Shown in pieces: positions 42,517-42,621 of a DNA stretch of 42,621 nucleotides. The notes under the pieces were generated by a model. The model searched no databases, was not told the origin of the DNA, and saw only the letters and a program-made list of their open reading frames with translations. Origin of the DNA: Alphaproteobacteria bacterium (GTDB taxonomy: Bacteria > Pseudomonadota > Alphaproteobacteria > ATCC43930 > CGMCC-115725); contig JAGWON010000022.1 in the NCBI GenBank assembly GCA_028871055.1, positions 1 through 42,621 on the forward strand, read 5' to 3'. Position numbers and translations under genes: made by a program. Every line of letters begins with the position of its first letter. Within the stretch, counting starts at the first letter, position 1.

Positions 42517-42621
42517 TTACTTCTTGGGCGGCTGGCCCGCCGGCGCCTTGGGCGCGGCGCCCGCACCCGCGGCCGGCTTGGCTCCCGCGGCCGGCGCGGC
42601 GCCCGGCGCCGGCGTGGCACC
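42517..42621 (-). CDS. rplY: C-terminal tail of ribosomal protein L25/Ctc (partial)
   Basis: Only the last 34 residues are in the window, an Ala/Pro/Gly/Lys-rich tail ending GQPPKK and a TAA stop. Low-complexity tails of this type are normal for the long CTC-like L25 of Alphaproteobacteria, and an L25 gene directly before pth and ychF is a standard order. The call rests on tail composition and position; the RNA-binding domain lies outside the window. Confidence 0.75.
   Translation of the reverse strand, partial: GATPAPGAAPAAGAKPAAGAGAAPKAPAGQPPKK

Overview
The window is a dense, very GC-rich stretch of what looks like an alphaproteobacterial chromosome, probably of Rhodospirillales type. Pointers are an aerobic respiratory set (cytochrome oxidase subunit III with DUF983 and SURF1, and a Rieske/cytochrome b/cytochrome c1 bc1 operon), an APH-fold homoserine kinase next to RNase HI, an Mla lipid transporter whose permease carries a fused STAS domain, oxygen-dependent HemF, and an L25-Pth-YchF end block. 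I place it by gene content and order only, so order and genus are inference. I found no rRNA, tRNA, CRISPR array, insertion sequence, phage gene or attachment site. No stretch over about 160 bases lacks a gene.

Layout. 1-6690 (+): cytochrome oxidase subunit III (cut by the window start), DUF983, SURF1, M32 carboxypeptidase, threonine synthase, M16 peptidase, GNAT acetyltransferase, nearly all linked by start/stop overlaps. 6696-7283 (-): YqgE. 7338-9953 (+): DsbD/ScsB-type reductase and a peroxiredoxin. 9950-11373 (-): thrB-rnhA. 11498-12975 (+): an orphan lipoprotein coupled to a KirBac potassium channel. 12998-13513 (-): apt. 13618-17343 (+): Mla-type retrograde or anterograde lipid transporter (STAS-MlaE, MlaF, MlaD, auxiliary lipoprotein), followed by a small gene that appears frameshifted. 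17356-19180 (-): class A flavin monooxygenase coupled to a two-helix membrane protein and a tiny secreted two-cysteine protein.

19255-28694 (-): a DUF5666-like secreted protein; pssA and psd, which together make phosphatidylethanolamine; then a long operon MoxR ATPase - DUF58 - DUF4159 membrane protein - von Willebrand/GATase-like membrane protein, ending in a small membrane protein. 28725-33816 (+): DUF1285, Nudix CoA-pyrophosphatase-like, DUF6111-like, CCA-adding enzyme, ChrA, MFS. 33820-35126 (-): hemF and trmL. 35288-40074 (+): petABC, then methionine-salvage mtnP and mtnA. 40075-42621 (-): dienelactone hydrolase, ychF, pth and the tail of rplY.

Most of the window is housekeeping. The least explained parts are the lipoprotein/Kir channel pair, the monooxygenase with its two small envelope proteins, the small frameshifted gene after the Mla operon, and the MoxR/DUF58/DUF4159 operon in which one of three von Willebrand-like proteins lacks the metal-binding motif. 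A structural oddity is that all six convergent gene pairs meet within 22 bases or overlap, leaving no room for ordinary terminators.
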